Shown here: positions 1 to 11,200 of the stretch, piece after piece
How positions within the stretch are numbered: the stretch's first letter is position 1
Layout: the number at the start of each line of letters is the position of its first letter
Translations under genes and position numbers: made by a program
Assembly: GCA_023014335.1 (NCBI GenBank)
Contig: JAECYW010000005.1
Coordinates: 1 to 64,000, forward strand
Direction: 5' to 3'
From: Galerina marginata
Taxonomy: Eukaryota > Basidiomycota > Agaricomycetes > Agaricales > Galerinaceae
Length of the DNA stretch: 64,000 nt
The notes under the pieces: generated by a model
The model's database searches: none
Told to the model about the DNA's origin: nothing
Seen by the model: the letters and a program-made list of their open reading frames with translations, nothing else

Positions 1-251
1 TCTGCTTTGATCTGAGTTTCGTCGCGCGGGCTTTTCCGATTGGCGGCATAGGTGTGCAGCTCGGACATCGCTTCCGCCCCATAGTCGTAGACGGCGAGAA
101 TAATTTTCCCTTTGGCGTGTGGAATCTGAGGATGGTGCTTGAGGTTGTAAAGCTTCGGGAGGCGAGGGTCCCTCCCTTTTATGAAAATGAAGGACGCGTC
201 CTTTGGGAGAGGCGCGGGCTTGCGCTTGGAGCGCTGAGAGCGAGTGAACAT
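1..251 (-). CDS. Unknown basic protein, 5' part only
   Basis: A reading frame opens at an ATG at 251 on the minus strand and runs without a stop or obvious intron for 83 codons to the left edge, so only the N-terminus is visible. The first 16 residues (MFTRSQRSKRKPAPLP) are strongly basic and look like a nuclear localisation signal. The following stretch (FIFIKGRDPRLPKLYNLKHH, then KIILAVYDYGAEAMSELHTY) reads like folded globular protein. I do not recognise the family. It has the same orientation as all other genes up to 24 kb, and dyad and hairpin repeats separate it from the next gene, so it probably belongs to the same accessory block. It could instead be an exon of a longer gene whose true end lies outside the window. 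Confidence 0.55.
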   Translation of the reverse strand, partial: MFTRSQRSKRKPAPLPKDASFIFIKGRDPRLPKLYNLKHHPQIPHAKGKIILAVYDYGAEAMSELHTYAANRKSPRDETQIKA

Positions 252-728
252 GGCGGTTGAGAGAGAAAAGGCAGGGAGAAGAAATCGAAACCGTTCTCCA
301 TTCATCCCAATTGGGCTAAATTGGCGGGATTCATTTCAACGGGGTTCAAAGGAATGGTCCTCGGAGGTGAAGCACCGAGATCGGGCTTAGCGGGGGCATT
401 TTTGGAAATGCCTCTGATAAGAAATCTTTCGATATATTCGTTTCAACTCGGTTCCAAAGAATACTGAAACACGGCTTACCAGGGGCATTTTGAGCCAGCG
501 CCTCTGATAGGAAATCTTTCGATAATTCGTTTCGACCTGGTGTGAAAAAAAAAAAAAAAAAAAAATACTTGACCATGAATCTGTCAATTCGATTGTGCCG
601 GGTTCAGTGGAATAATATCGCGCATGAAATGTTGTTCATATTGGGAACTAGAACAAACAAACGAAACGAAATTGTGGCTACATACTGATCATATCCGACA
701 TATTCGTTTCAGCGCAGTTGAATACTAT
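252..728. other. Intergenic stretch with hairpins and dyads
   Basis: No gene is seen. The stretch holds dyad copies near 328-357, 434-464, 521-550, 585-616 and 698-727, the hairpin at 390-416 with a degenerate partner near 480-513, and a run of about 21 A at 544-564. The hairpin, a short AAATCTTTCGATA spacer and a dyad follow each other twice, so a ~90-bp composite is repeated in tandem here. Confidence 0.6.
390..416. repeat. GGCATT...AATGCC hairpin, copy 1
   Basis: The inverted repeat GGCATTT/AAATGCC, followed by CTCTGATAAGAAATC, matches the hairpins at 6098-6123 and 13152-13177. A decayed relative lies near 480-513. Confidence 0.6.
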
Positions 729-3700
729 CTACCCCCTCTTGGAACCACCAGGGTTGTTGAAGTGAAGGCGGTTGTCACCGGTCAATCGCGCTCCAGGCGG
801 GATTTGTGTGAGCGAGGGGGAGTCACTGGGAGAGCCGTCGGGAGGGGAGCTGAGGCTCGGAAGGGTGTAAGAGGGGGTGGGGACATTGCCTGAGATCATG
901 TTTTGAAGGATTCGGTTGACCTCGGGAGTCTTTATCGTTCCCGCCTGCGACAGATGGGCTGCCATAAGGGCGTCGTCCGTGGGTCCGTTCTGCCAAAAGT
1001 CGTCTTCTTCTTCTTCCAGTCCGACATCCCGGCGGGGACGTTTGGACGGCGCTGGCGGGGTATCGAGCGGGAATCGATCTTCAGGTGTGACGAGCGTGTC
1101 AGCGCGCTTGCGCTTCGGGGACGGGTCATCCGACCCTTCCACTACTGGAGTTGTGGACGCTGTGAAATGAATGAGTGACTGGTGGCGAATGATAAGATGG
1201 AAATACGTACCTACTACCCCGCCTTCGATTACTTGAGTTGTAGTCGCTGTGTTACCTGCTTCCTCCGCCGCCGCCTTTTCTACAACTGGAAACGAATGAA
1301 CGACTTGTGGCAAACCCTAAGATGAAAATACGTACCTGCCGCCGCCCCTTGTACTCCTTGAGTTGTACACGCTGTGAGTGACTGATGGAAAAGGAAAAAA
1401 TGGAAAGATATACCTGCCGCCGCCGCCACCGCCGCCGCCGCCGTTTCTTCTACAACAGGATTTTCAGTCAATGTGAAACAAACGAGAGACTGATAATTAC
1501 CTGCTGCTGCCGCCGCCACCCCTGGAGTCGCAGACGCTGTGAATGAAACTAATGAGCGACTCGTGGCGAATGATAAGATGGAAATACGTACCTGCCACCA
1601 TCAATGACGTGTCATCCACCTGGGTCGGGTCCGACACTATGGGAGTTGAGGCTAAGAGAGGAACGATAGGGGAAAAACATACCCGCTGGCTCGTCATTGA
1701 TCCAATCAGAGAAAGACAGACCCGCTGCAGCCGACGCGTCATCGACCCGAATCGGGTCTGGCGCTGTAGGAGTCGAGTCTAAGAGAGTGGGCGATCAATC
1801 GGACAGAAACGAAGATGAAACGAAAACTATACCTTGTATGGAATCGCTTGACGCCTCCGCCGCCTTTGGGGTGACATCTTCAAAGGAGACGAGGGTCAGT
1901 GGAGGATGTCTCTGAAGGAAGGACGACATACCGTTTTCGATGACATCTTGGGCTAAACAAAACATAAGTAAGACAAAACGAGAACGCCGACAAACACTTA
2001 CAAGCAATTAGAATGCTCGCAACATGAACTGCAGCTTCTACGTCTCCTGAATGAGTAGCCACGGCGGCTGCTGCGAATTGAATTAGGTTGAGAGAGAATA
2101 ACGAAAAGAAGGCAAAGTGACGACTTACCTGTAGGTTCTCGGTCGCCTTGAACAGCTTCTGGGGAACGTGGGTCTGGAGCGGGCAGATAAGAGAAGGTGT
2201 GATGTCAGAAAGAGCGAAACGACTCACCAATTGGGACCAGATCGGGGTCGGCGAGAAGGTGAAGCACACCAGCGGACCGCCTTGCTGGCTTCATCAACTT
2301 CTTCTGATCCAATAACGCTTGTCGGTGCTGGATTTGAAGAGACCCTTCGCCAAGCGCATTGACGTCTTCGAGTTCCTCATGGGTGAGCGAGGAGTAGAAC
2401 CCCTGAGTGAAGCTTTCGCCAGCAGCCACGAAATCATGGGGAAAGTTGAAGTCTTCACAAATCTCGTGGCGCCGAGCCCGTGAGAGGACTTGCATCCTGT
2501 CGATGTCCGGGTCGGTGTACACCGTCTGTGCCTTGTGGCTGGCGATGGCAATCTCCTAACCGGACGACTGTCAGCGGGTATCACGAGGGAGAAAACCTGG
2601 TTTTACGCACCCTGAAGAGGCTCATCGCAGCAGCGTGGACGTCCTCATGAGGGAGGCTTTCCACCTTGTTCTCGTCGTTTAGAACGACTATGGTACCAGT
2701 GTCGGGCGTGTGGAGCAGGGCGGCGATCTGCTCGACCAACCTCTCCGACTTCACCTTGATCTGCATGGCGCGGGCTTTGAGCGTGAGGCGGTTGGGAGGG
2801 GCGCCTACGGGCTGTGAGGTGGGGGGGGCAACATTGTCGGGTTCGAAATAGCCATCCCAGAAGGTGAACTCGTCGACAACGTCGACCATGTTGGTTTGGA
2901 TGAATTCGCGGAGGTTCCAAAACGCCTGGTGCTCACCCAGCTTGTTATAATGCTTTCGCATGCAATAAAGGACCTGAACAACGTGGAGAGCGACAGACTT
3001 CATGCGGTTGTGAGCGCCGTTACCCGAAGCCCAGGTCCAAGGCGTTCCAGTGGCATCGAAAAGCCCGTCGAGATTGAGAAAGTGCTTCCTCTCTAGGTCC
3101 GCGAAGAGCTTCGTCGTCTCTTCCAGACGGGAGGACTTGGGGGCCAGATAGAACACGCCTGACTTCACCTTGAGTGATGATCGCCAGTGTCGTAAAGCTT
3201 TATCCAAGTTGGTCTGGATGTCGGCCCACTTCACGCCCTTGTCGCTCTCTACCATTTTGCTCATCGACTCGAGCCCAGGGGGCTTCCTCCTGTCATAAAG
3301 AGCCTGGGCTTTGAGATCGACATTCAAGATGACGGTGGAGCGGAAATAGAAAAAAACTGATAACAGCTAGGGTTGAGAATTGGTCAATGTGACCGTGACG
3401 AGGAAATGTGGGAGGCTCACTTTCCGAAGGACTTGGACGGGCGGGAGCTCTGATTTGAAGTGCTTCATGCGGTGGGTGAGCATGTCGATCCCTCCCGAGA
3501 ACGCCTTGTAGGTCAACTCTGACCCAAAGAAGGGCTCGACGCACAGAAATAAGTAATGAAAAATATGTGAGAGGGAACCGAGACCGGTGCAGCAGTCCTT
3601 CATATAGTTAGCGCAGGATATCGGCGCTGCGCCCCTGAACGTCATCCCATGCTCGAGGGTGTTGAGAAATCCATATCGCAGTACGAGGGTGAGGCGCTGT

Positions 3701-5727
3701 GGAAAGGAGGCGAGGACTTTCTTGATGTAATCCGGATTCTCGCCCGTGTATTGGCTGGCTCGGACTGTGGCCCAAAGTGTGAGGTGGCGTATGAGTTCCT
3801 CGGCGTAGCCCACAAAGGCTGAGTCCCACAGTTCCGACACAGGAGTACTGAATTTCTCTCTATATGCATACAGACGTAGCTTGTAAATGTCGTTGCATTT
3901 GCGGTGGAAAGCTACGTCGAGGAGGCCTTCAACAGGGTCAAGCGTAGTGACTTGCAGTGTCTTCGCCAGCTTTTCCCGTTCGGCTTCATCGTGGACGTTC
4001 TTGGCGACAGGGAAGTCGGAAGAAAGAAAGTCGAAAACGAGAGTGGAGTGCTGAACGAACATATGGGTGAACTGGTGGGTGTAGTATTCGTTTGAGCGAA
4101 GTGAAAACGAATAAGTTAAATCGACTCACGGGCAACGTCGAAAAACGGCTGTTATAGATCGGGGTCGAGCTGATCCAATTTACAGGCCAAAGACGGGTAT
4201 AACGATGAAAGAGGGCTAAATCTTGGAAAAAATCAACCTCGTCTAACGATTTCAACAGTCTCGAATTGAGGGAGATGGGTAAATTGAGGGACTTGTTGCG
4301 CCTCGCTTGCAAAATGGTGGCGCGCCGGTCGTCAGGCGACTTTCGCAGGAGAAAATCGTGAAACATGACAAACGAAGTCTCCTCGGTGTCCTTTGCCTGA
4401 TAAGGGTAATCGTTGCTGGAGAGCGTGAAGAGGATTTCCTGGCTGAACCGACTCTCGTAGATACGCTCTAAGAGTCGATAAGATTAAAATGAAAATAAAA
4501 AGAAATAATGTATGAGCGCTCGTACCTTCGCTGAAGAAGCGAATTCCCCAAGTGGAATCCTCCTTGACTTTGGCCCGCAAACGAACGATCTTCTCCTCCA
4601 ATGCGGTGACCTTGTCGGCGGTGGAATCTGGCGCCGTTCGTAGCGCGTCAAGTTGGGAAGTCAGCTTTCCGATCTTCTCCACATCCTTTTCGACGATGAG
4701 CAGCATGGCCTGATAGCGATGATTGCCATTCAGAATCTTGAGGGTGTCGCTGGAGAGGGCGGCGCTGGGTTTGTACTTGAGCTCAGGGAAGTTGTCGTCG
4801 TACGTCCTGTTCTCGATCGAGGAGAGGTCGATGTGGGCTTCGCTTGCCATAACGGTGATGGTGTTCTGATAGTGGAACTTCACCGCGTGGATGAGAGGCT
4901 GAGAGAGGTCCCTGGGATTGCCTCCCAGCTTCTTGATGAGGCTGTTGACAGCAGCGGGAGTAGCCTCTCGAGGGTTAATGACCTGAGTCTGGACTTCGAG
5001 GCCGGCGCCGCCATCACGCGCAATCCCGAAACACATCCTGCTGACACCGACAAGGGCGCGATCCTGGTCGCGCATCATCTCCGCAAGCTGTTTGTCTTCG
5101 AGGGTGATAGCCTGCGACACGTGGATTAATACACAAGGAAATAAGGAAAGAGAAAGCAGACGAACCTTTGGGGCAGGGACAGGCGCGTCGCCATCGCCGT
5201 TGTCGCCGTCGTTGCCCTCCTCCTCCTCCTCCTCCTCCTCCTCTTCATCTTCCTTCCCCTCCCCCTCCTCTTCATCGTCGCTGGTTATCTGTAAAAAAAA
5301 ATTGACAATTGAAGAATGGGGTAAGGGGAACAGAAACAACGTACGATCTTCTTTTTAGTGTTGCTCCTCTTGGCAGTCTGGGCTCCGGATGAGTACTGTA
5401 TAACTAAACGACGAGAAAGGGGTACCTTTTCGGCCGATTTGCTCCCCTGATAAAGACGTCAAGACGGATTCAAATGATTGGTAAGCAACTTACTGTTTTG
5501 TGCGCACTGTGAGACTCTTGTTCCTGTAGAGAAAGATGAGAACGAGAGTTGATCGACTGTTAGAAAAACGTACATCGTCGGTGTCGTCGCCTATACGCGT
5601 CTGGGAAAACGTTAGGCATAGAAAAGGGATATGCATGTCGACTCACATTACTCTTCTATAAACAGAGAGGTGAGCATCAAAAAGGACCAAGGGAGAGGAT
5701 CGAAACGCGCACCTTGAGTCTTGCCAT
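729..5727 (-). CDS. NGNHR (ParB/sulfiredoxin-like) nuclear protein, 22 exons
   Basis: A spliced gene of roughly 1,300 residues. ATG at 5727 (MARLK) is followed by several tiny exons (including one of 9 bases), then a long acidic E/D run near 5170-5280. The exon at about 4523-5110 carries LKILNGNHRYQAMLL and ends STWGIRFFSE. NGNHR between a beta strand and a helix resembles the conserved box of the ParB/sulfiredoxin and DGQHR families, which include DNA-binding and nucleotide-using enzymes; the activity here is unknown. Later exons (2228-4469) encode an alpha-helical region of unknown family. The C-terminal part (729-1778) is built from short exons flanked by phase-1 introns and ends in a basic/acidic tail (SPKRKRADT, EEEEDDFWQ). 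The stop is at 729. Every junction I checked keeps frame with GT-AG introns, so it looks intact. An acidic segment plus basic clusters suggest a nuclear, chromatin-related role (inference). Confidence 0.7.
1160..1778 (-). repeat. Tandem mini-exon/intron units inside the large NGNHR gene
   Basis: Exons at 1211-1279, 1336-1371, 1414-1449, 1501-1536, 1592-1651 and 1683-1778 are all multiples of 3 and flanked by phase-1 introns; three are exactly 36 bases. They encode Ala/Thr-rich peptides such as ACTTQGVQGAAA and EETAAAAVAAAA. The introns at 1160-1210 and 1537-1591 are nearly identical and begin GTACGTATTTCCATCTTATC; the intron at 1280-1335 is related. This is an exon+intron unit that has been duplicated several times. 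Confidence 0.65.
4084..4114. repeat. Dyad element inside an intron
   Basis: The best-symmetric dyad copy fills 31 of the 58 bases of the intron at 4072-4129 of the large NGNHR gene. Perfect arms are TATTCGTTT at 4085-4093 and AAACGAATA at 4105-4113. Confidence 0.7.
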
Positions 5728-6573
5728 TCTTTTACTCTTTGTGGGAGGAGGGGGAAAACGATTCGACAGAATCTCAAATTTTATATCACGACATAAGGAA
5801 AATACCCACAAACAAACAAAGCTGTTGGATACGAGCTATCCATATGGACGGCGCATGAAGGAATAAGGGAGGACAAATTAGTTTCTGGACGCGTTATTTG
5901 CTCTTTACTTTCACCCTTTTTTTTGTTCTCTTCATGACGCGCGAGCGAAATATCTCATTGAGGCAAAACCACGCCTCAGTGAATATAAACCGTTTGCTTC
6001 ACCTTGAATCGACTGAGGCTGAGGGAGGAGGTCGATCCCCGTTCTATTTATAGTTAAAAAAGTCATTTAAGCACGCGATATCTGAAGGTCGGCTTAACAG
6101 AGGCATTCTTGAAAATGCCTCTGCTAACAAATCTCTCGATAGATCGTGAACTCGATCTAATTGCTTGGCAGCAGCGTGTGTTTGAACGAATTACAAAACA
6201 GTAAACTACGTTTGCTGGTTGCGCGCTAATTTTACAGCCTCCACAAGGGCAGAAAAGTCAGCCTTGGCAGCTTAACAGTGAGAGGGCCGAAAGAGCCGAC
6301 CAACATGTGATGACGCGCTGGATCTGCAGACAGTCAGCCACATGTGAGGGCGTTTCCTTATTCATTCAAACGAAGTGCAAACGGATGGTTTGGAGAATAG
6401 GAGTCAAAGGCGTTTTCTTATTCATTCAAACGGAGTGCAAACGAATCGTAAGGACGCTGTAATTTATTCATTCAAACGTGGTACAAGCAGATGCTCCAGC
6501 GTTCTGTTTAGAGGCTAGATCTGCCATAATTTTCTTGTAATAGTCGCTCTTTTCAACTTGTTCTGTGGTGAGA
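5728..6573. other. Intergenic stretch with hairpin and three dyads
   Basis: No gene is seen. It carries the hairpin at 6098-6123 and three dyad copies in series at 6359-6388, 6419-6448 and 6465-6493. The first two dyads lie in a repeated context (CGTTT then CTTATTCATTCAAACG). Confidence 0.6.
6098..6123. repeat. CAGAGGCATT...AATGCCTCTG hairpin, copy 2
   Basis: Perfect 10-bp arms CAGAGGCATT and AATGCCTCTG flank a 6-base centre. It lies upstream of the large NGNHR gene and downstream of the small one, and is followed by the same AAATCTCTCGATA-type spacer as copy 1. Confidence 0.7.
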
Positions 6574-7096
6574 TTATGAAACACGTCCAACCGTCTGATT
6601 CTGCTCCAAAAGCCCACCTTGCGAATAAACCTTGACACTCCAAGGAGTGAAAGCTCGAAACGTGTCGGCTTCTGACGTTTTTTGGAGACGTCTCCAGATG
6701 GTATCGAGCAGTGCAACCACTCGACGACGGATCTGGATTAGGCGCATTAATTCCAGATGATATCAGATTTCAAATGCGGGCGTACCTCCATTTCTCTTGC
6801 ATCCACAGAGATCCGCTCTTCGTCTTTGTCGATCAGGCGGCGCAAAATCTGGGAGCGATGATTCCCATTCAATATCACGCGGAGGCGCTGAGTGGGGAGT
6901 TGAATTCATTAGCACGAATGTTTTAATCTGGTCAGGACACCACTTACTGGTGATCCATCGCTGCCGACGTGTGGTGTGAGGCCAGGTAGCTCATCGTCCT
7001 GGAAAGGTGGACTAGAATCAAAGCTGAAAGGGACATTGCTGAGAAGCATACCGATGAGCTGTCCTCTGGTTGGAGACGGGCGGGTTCATTCGACAT
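6574..7096 (-). CDS. Stand-alone NGNHR domain protein, 118 aa
   Basis: Four exons (7052-7096, 6948-6998, 6786-6887, 6574-6732) join in phase 0 with GT-AG introns to give 118 residues, start MSNEPARLQ, stop TAA. After an acidic N-terminus (PEDSSSDDELPG), exon 3 encodes RLRVILNGNHRSQILRRLI, which matches LKILNGNHRYQAMLL of the large neighbour. Exon 4 encodes a helix and then TPWSVKVYSQG, matching TWGIRFFSEG of the neighbour at the same relative place. The protein is therefore a minimal, single-domain paralogue of the central domain of the 5.7-kb gene. Its role is unknown; it could modulate the large protein as a competing subunit (inference). All splice junctions are clean, so it is probably a real gene and not debris, although I cannot exclude a truncated copy that happens to stay open. 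Confidence 0.65.
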
Positions 7097-7262
7097 GATG
7101 GGGAAAGCGTTGGGAGGGAATCACACCACCTGCTCGGTTCTTATATTGTAAAATGTATTCGTTCAAACGTGGTACAAACCAATGTAGAGCTTGGATACCC
7201 GATCGTTAAAATTTCACATTGCGGCTACTGACGAAAATAGAATATTTTGTTCGCCAAGTCGA

Positions 7263-7570
7263 CTACTGTTCCTGCCTGAATCCCTCGACCTCTTCAATGA
7301 GTCCCAACAGTTCTTCGCGCTGTTGAAGCGTCAGATTCAACGGGTTGTCTGGATCGAGGATGAGTTCGAGGAAGGCTGCAATCAAGCGACAGTAATTCCC
7401 AGTGCGTCCGATCGGGTGATCGTCCTGATAGACACTTAGAAAGAGGCAAAGACGTTATAAGAGTGGATGCCTACCTCTTCAGAGTCGTCGCTTTCTGTGA
7501 CAGAAACTAGGTCGGGCAGATCTTTGTAGTCTACCTCGGGAGACTGTTCGACTTGGTCGTTGTTTAACAT
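7263..7570 (-). CDS. Small acidic helical protein, 85 aa
   Basis: Two exons (7475-7570 and 7263-7424), separated by a 50-base GT-AG intron in phase 0, encode 85 residues. The N-terminal half is acidic and Ser-rich (LPDLVSVTESDDSEEDDH). The C-terminal half is predicted helical: YCRLIAAFLELILDPDNP, then QQREELLGLIEEVEG. No domain is recognised. The pattern of a helix, a DP.NP turn and a second helix recalls the next gene upstream (7720-7959) and loosely the small pair at 13.3-14.1 kb, so these may be diverged members of one family. A dyad copy lies just downstream at 7155-7184. Confidence 0.55.
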
Positions 7571-7719
7571 GATGGGTGAGGACAAGAAGCATTTGATCGG
7601 TGGAGTATATATATATATTTCAGAGAGGTACAATCAAACTCTAATCCGTACTCGGGTGAATAACAAGACAGCTTTGGGAAAACATTGAGCGTCGCAAGTG
7701 ACTCGGGAAGGAGAATGCT

Positions 7720-7959
7720 TTACCTTGCGATTATAAGCGTCCTGAGCTCAATTTCAAGTGCGGCGAGCCTGGTGGTGTCCGGTACTTCCTGCGAAAGGAG
7801 GCGGGTCGATTCTTCACTCAATTCTGCCAGTTTGATCGAGTACAGGCGTAGAAAGAATTTCTGCAAAGCGTCAGGATTGAGATCGTCTTCCAATGACAAT
7901 AAATTTGCACTCACTCGCACAAGAAAATCCCCGTAGCGGCTTTCGAGCGGTTCAGTCAT
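7720..7959 (-). CDS. Small helical protein, 79 aa
   Basis: An uninterrupted frame from ATG 7959 (MTEPLESRYGDFLVRVSANL) to TAA at 7720 encodes 79 residues, mostly helical and leucine-rich, with an L.DDLNPDALQKFF segment. I do not recognise the family. The stop overlaps a possible intron donor (AAG|GTAAAG), so the real C-terminus could lie in a further exon. An in-frame upstream ATG at 8019 exists, but it would start inside a dyad-like AT-rich stretch, so I chose 7959. Dyad copies at 8029-8060, 8151-8181 and 8199-8231 separate it from the helicase gene. Confidence 0.45.
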   Translation of the reverse strand: MTEPLESRYGDFLVRVSANLLSLEDDLNPDALQKFFLRLYSIKLAELSEESTRLLSQEVPDTTRLAALEIELRTLIIAR

Positions 7960-8235
7960 GGTGGTTTGTAGTGTGAATTTCCTTACTGAGTCCGTTAAGC
8001 GAGGGATCAAAATATTCATTCATGGTAGGATATTCTTTTGAGCGTGGTCTAAACAAATACCGAAGGTTTCCTTAACGGGGTTATTGATGAAAACGGACTC
8101 TGTTAAGCGATGCTCCAGTAATCGATCAAAATATTCATTCAAACGGATATCTATTCTTTTGAACGTGGGCTAAACAAATACTGAAGGTTAGCGGTCTAGA
8201 TATTTGTTTGAACGAGGCACAAAAAAATAAGTATT

Positions 8236-11200
8236 CTACGATTCCAGGAACACATCGGCGAACCACAAGAACAACGCAGTGAGGTTGCTCAAATGCCCTT
8301 CTACGGGAGGGGAATTGATCCAAAGGATAGCGTGGTCATAAGACTGTAAGGTGACGCCGAAATGAGCGGCGGCCTGGTTACGCATTTCGTCGTTGCTCAG
8401 AACATAAAAAGCGACGGGGGCGATGATGTCCTTGTAGTCGCACCGGCTGTTCGGGTGGAGCGCATCCAGGGTGCCGTTGGAGGAGACGTTCGGGACGTGG
8501 CAAAACCAGCAGAATCCGTAGCCTTTGTATTTAATCTTCTTCTTCCAGTCGAGGAAGGGGGAGTATAGAGCGAGAGTCTTGAGCGTGTTACATTTGATGA
8601 TCTCATGCTGCGATGGATTATTGACACCGTTCACGACGCAGTAGGCGCAGGGGCCGTCGGCGAATTTTGAGAGCTGGTAGCGGAAGTTGGGGATATACTG
8701 GGACTGGGTGACGTTACGGTCCTGCCGCAATTTCTTCGCCTGCTGAGTAGGTTTCTCGAAAGACGGAAGCGCGGGGCGCTTGGACTTGGATCTGATTCGA
8801 TTGAGATGAGAGAATAGAAAGCGGGGGAGAAAGAAGGACATACGCGGTCTTTACTTTACCACAAACGCTGCAGAGTTGGTTCTCCGACGAATCGGCGCAG
8901 TGAGTTCCCTCCACGTCGACGAAGGAGGTGATGAGGAAGCGAATGCACTGGGGAGGTCCGCTCAGCGCATCCTGGATGTGCTGCATTCCCTCGTGGTCCG
9001 GAGCTGTCAGGTAGAGGCGAGGTCGGTCGAACGGGATCATAATGCACATGGCAGGGGCTCTGTCCCTGCCAGCTCGTGAGACCTCCTGGATGTACGATAA
9101 CATCTCAGATGGCGGGGAAGCATGAATGACCAGGCGAACCCGGCTGTAGTCGTTGCCAGTGCCGAATGCAGAGGTAGCGATGAAGGCCGTAGGCTTGCCA
9201 TCGCGCCACGAATTTTGGATTGCGACCCTGTCTTCGTCGCCTAACCCTCCGTGGTAGAAGGGCAGGTTCGTCTTCTGTTGAAGGATGGTGCCTATAGCGA
9301 GGGTAGGGACGAATATCAGCGCACGGTCGTCTGGTTCGGTGAGATAGTTGCGGATATGCTGGAGGATGAGTCCAGGCACGTCATCGTGGCTGCACCGGCT
9401 GCTCCAGATGTAGCAAAGCTCGGGTCGGTTCGTTTTCGTGCGAATGACGGCGGTTTCTTCCTTCATACAGAAAAAGGAACGGACGGCGGGTTCCATCTGT
9501 GGAGTGATGGTAGCGGAAAGGATGACGACTTGGACAGGGAATGAGCAGCGCATGTCAGCCATGTTCTTGAGGGCGGGACGGAAGTGGGTAGATAGATACG
9601 GGATATGGCCTTCGTCCACGATGTAGCGAACGACGCTGACCTTTTCATTCAGCTCCGCGATGGCTTGGCGGAACCCATCGGTGGGTCCTGCATCGGCGGA
9701 GGCAAAGATGAGGTTGGTGTTGCCCGCAAACGGCTTCCCATACTCGTATATCTCGAACGCTATCTCCAACTTGGTGAAGCGCTCGGTGTATTCCAGCAAG
9801 ATGGAGCGAAGTGGGAGGAGAACGACGCTGACCCTGCTTTCCTCGACGAGGGCGGGGATAGCAATGATCATCGTCTTTCCCGCACCCGTAGGAAGGACAG
9901 AGATGACGTCGGTCTCCAGCATGAGCACGGTGAGTATCGACTGAAGCTGCTCTGGGCAGGTCCACGTGGCATTGGACCCGAAGAGCTTACGAAGCTTGCC
10001 AAGGGCCTCTGCAGCAAGGTATTCCTTTGTGCTCTGCTCAAACGAATACGATTCGACGAGTTGGGATGTGGGAGTAGAGATAGTCGTCGATGATGTGGAC
10101 GTGAATGCGGGCGCTGAAAAAATGACAGAATTTAAACCAAATACGAAAAGAGAATGAACGAACGACGCACCAGAAAGCCCACGGAGATGCATGAGAATCT
10201 GGTTCAACTTTCCATCCAGCTTATCTTCCAACGCCGCCAACTTTCGTTCGACCACCATCTGAATCCCTTCCGCCTCCGACTTTGGCGGCCTGGTGATCTT
10301 TCCCTGCTCGAGCAGCGCGTGGAATTGGGACATGACTGCGGAACGGTATGGAATCCCTAGCCCTCCTGGAACGATGTCGCAGACGATTTGCCAGTCGGTA
10401 CTGGCCTCGAGATAGAAGGGGAGGACATCCTCGGCGGCACCAGAGAGTGTGTCTGAGCTAATCCCGTAGAGCTTGTTCTCGGTTCCACGGTTGTGGCCAC
10501 TCTGCTGTGCCTCGGGGGTGTCTTTCTCGCTGTTTTCTATGATTTCGGGTAGACGCGGAGACAGGACGCGGCGCCATGCGATGCTGATGTGACGCCAGGA
10601 GCTGACGGTGAGCGGAAAAGCGAGGTGCGGTGCCGATACTTTCTTGAGGGTCTCGGTGACATCGGTGGTGTTGAAGAGCTTGTTGACGTTGACAAACAGG
10701 TGGGTGTTGTACAGCTCCAAAACATCAGGGCGATCGGGGAAGCAGATGCTGGCAACAAAACGAGCAAAAGGGCGGGCGATGGCGAGATCCTGGATAAGAA
10801 GATCCGATGTAAAGGCGCTGAGCGAGTGAGGTATGAGCTTGTCGAGCCCGGTGATGGCGCTGGTCTTCAGGTAGGTGACGAGGAGGGCGATATGGTGCCC
10901 AAAAGCGACAAGATTGCGCGTGGGATACTGCACGGTGTTGCAGAGCAGCATCGCCGTTATCTCCGTCACACGGCTCGAGGCACCGGCGGTGAGATGGATG
11001 AGGATGAGCTGGTGCAGGGTAAAGTCGGCATAATCCACCAACCAGAGGCGCAGGGCTACGGTGTTCCAGGAAATGAACTTTCGGTCGTGGTGGTTGACGA
11101 ACCGCTGCCTGAGCGACTCGTTCTGCATGATGGCGAGGGCGAGCTGCTCTGGATAAGCAAAGGAGGTGTTCCTGATATCTGTGGTGAAAGAATAACCGGG

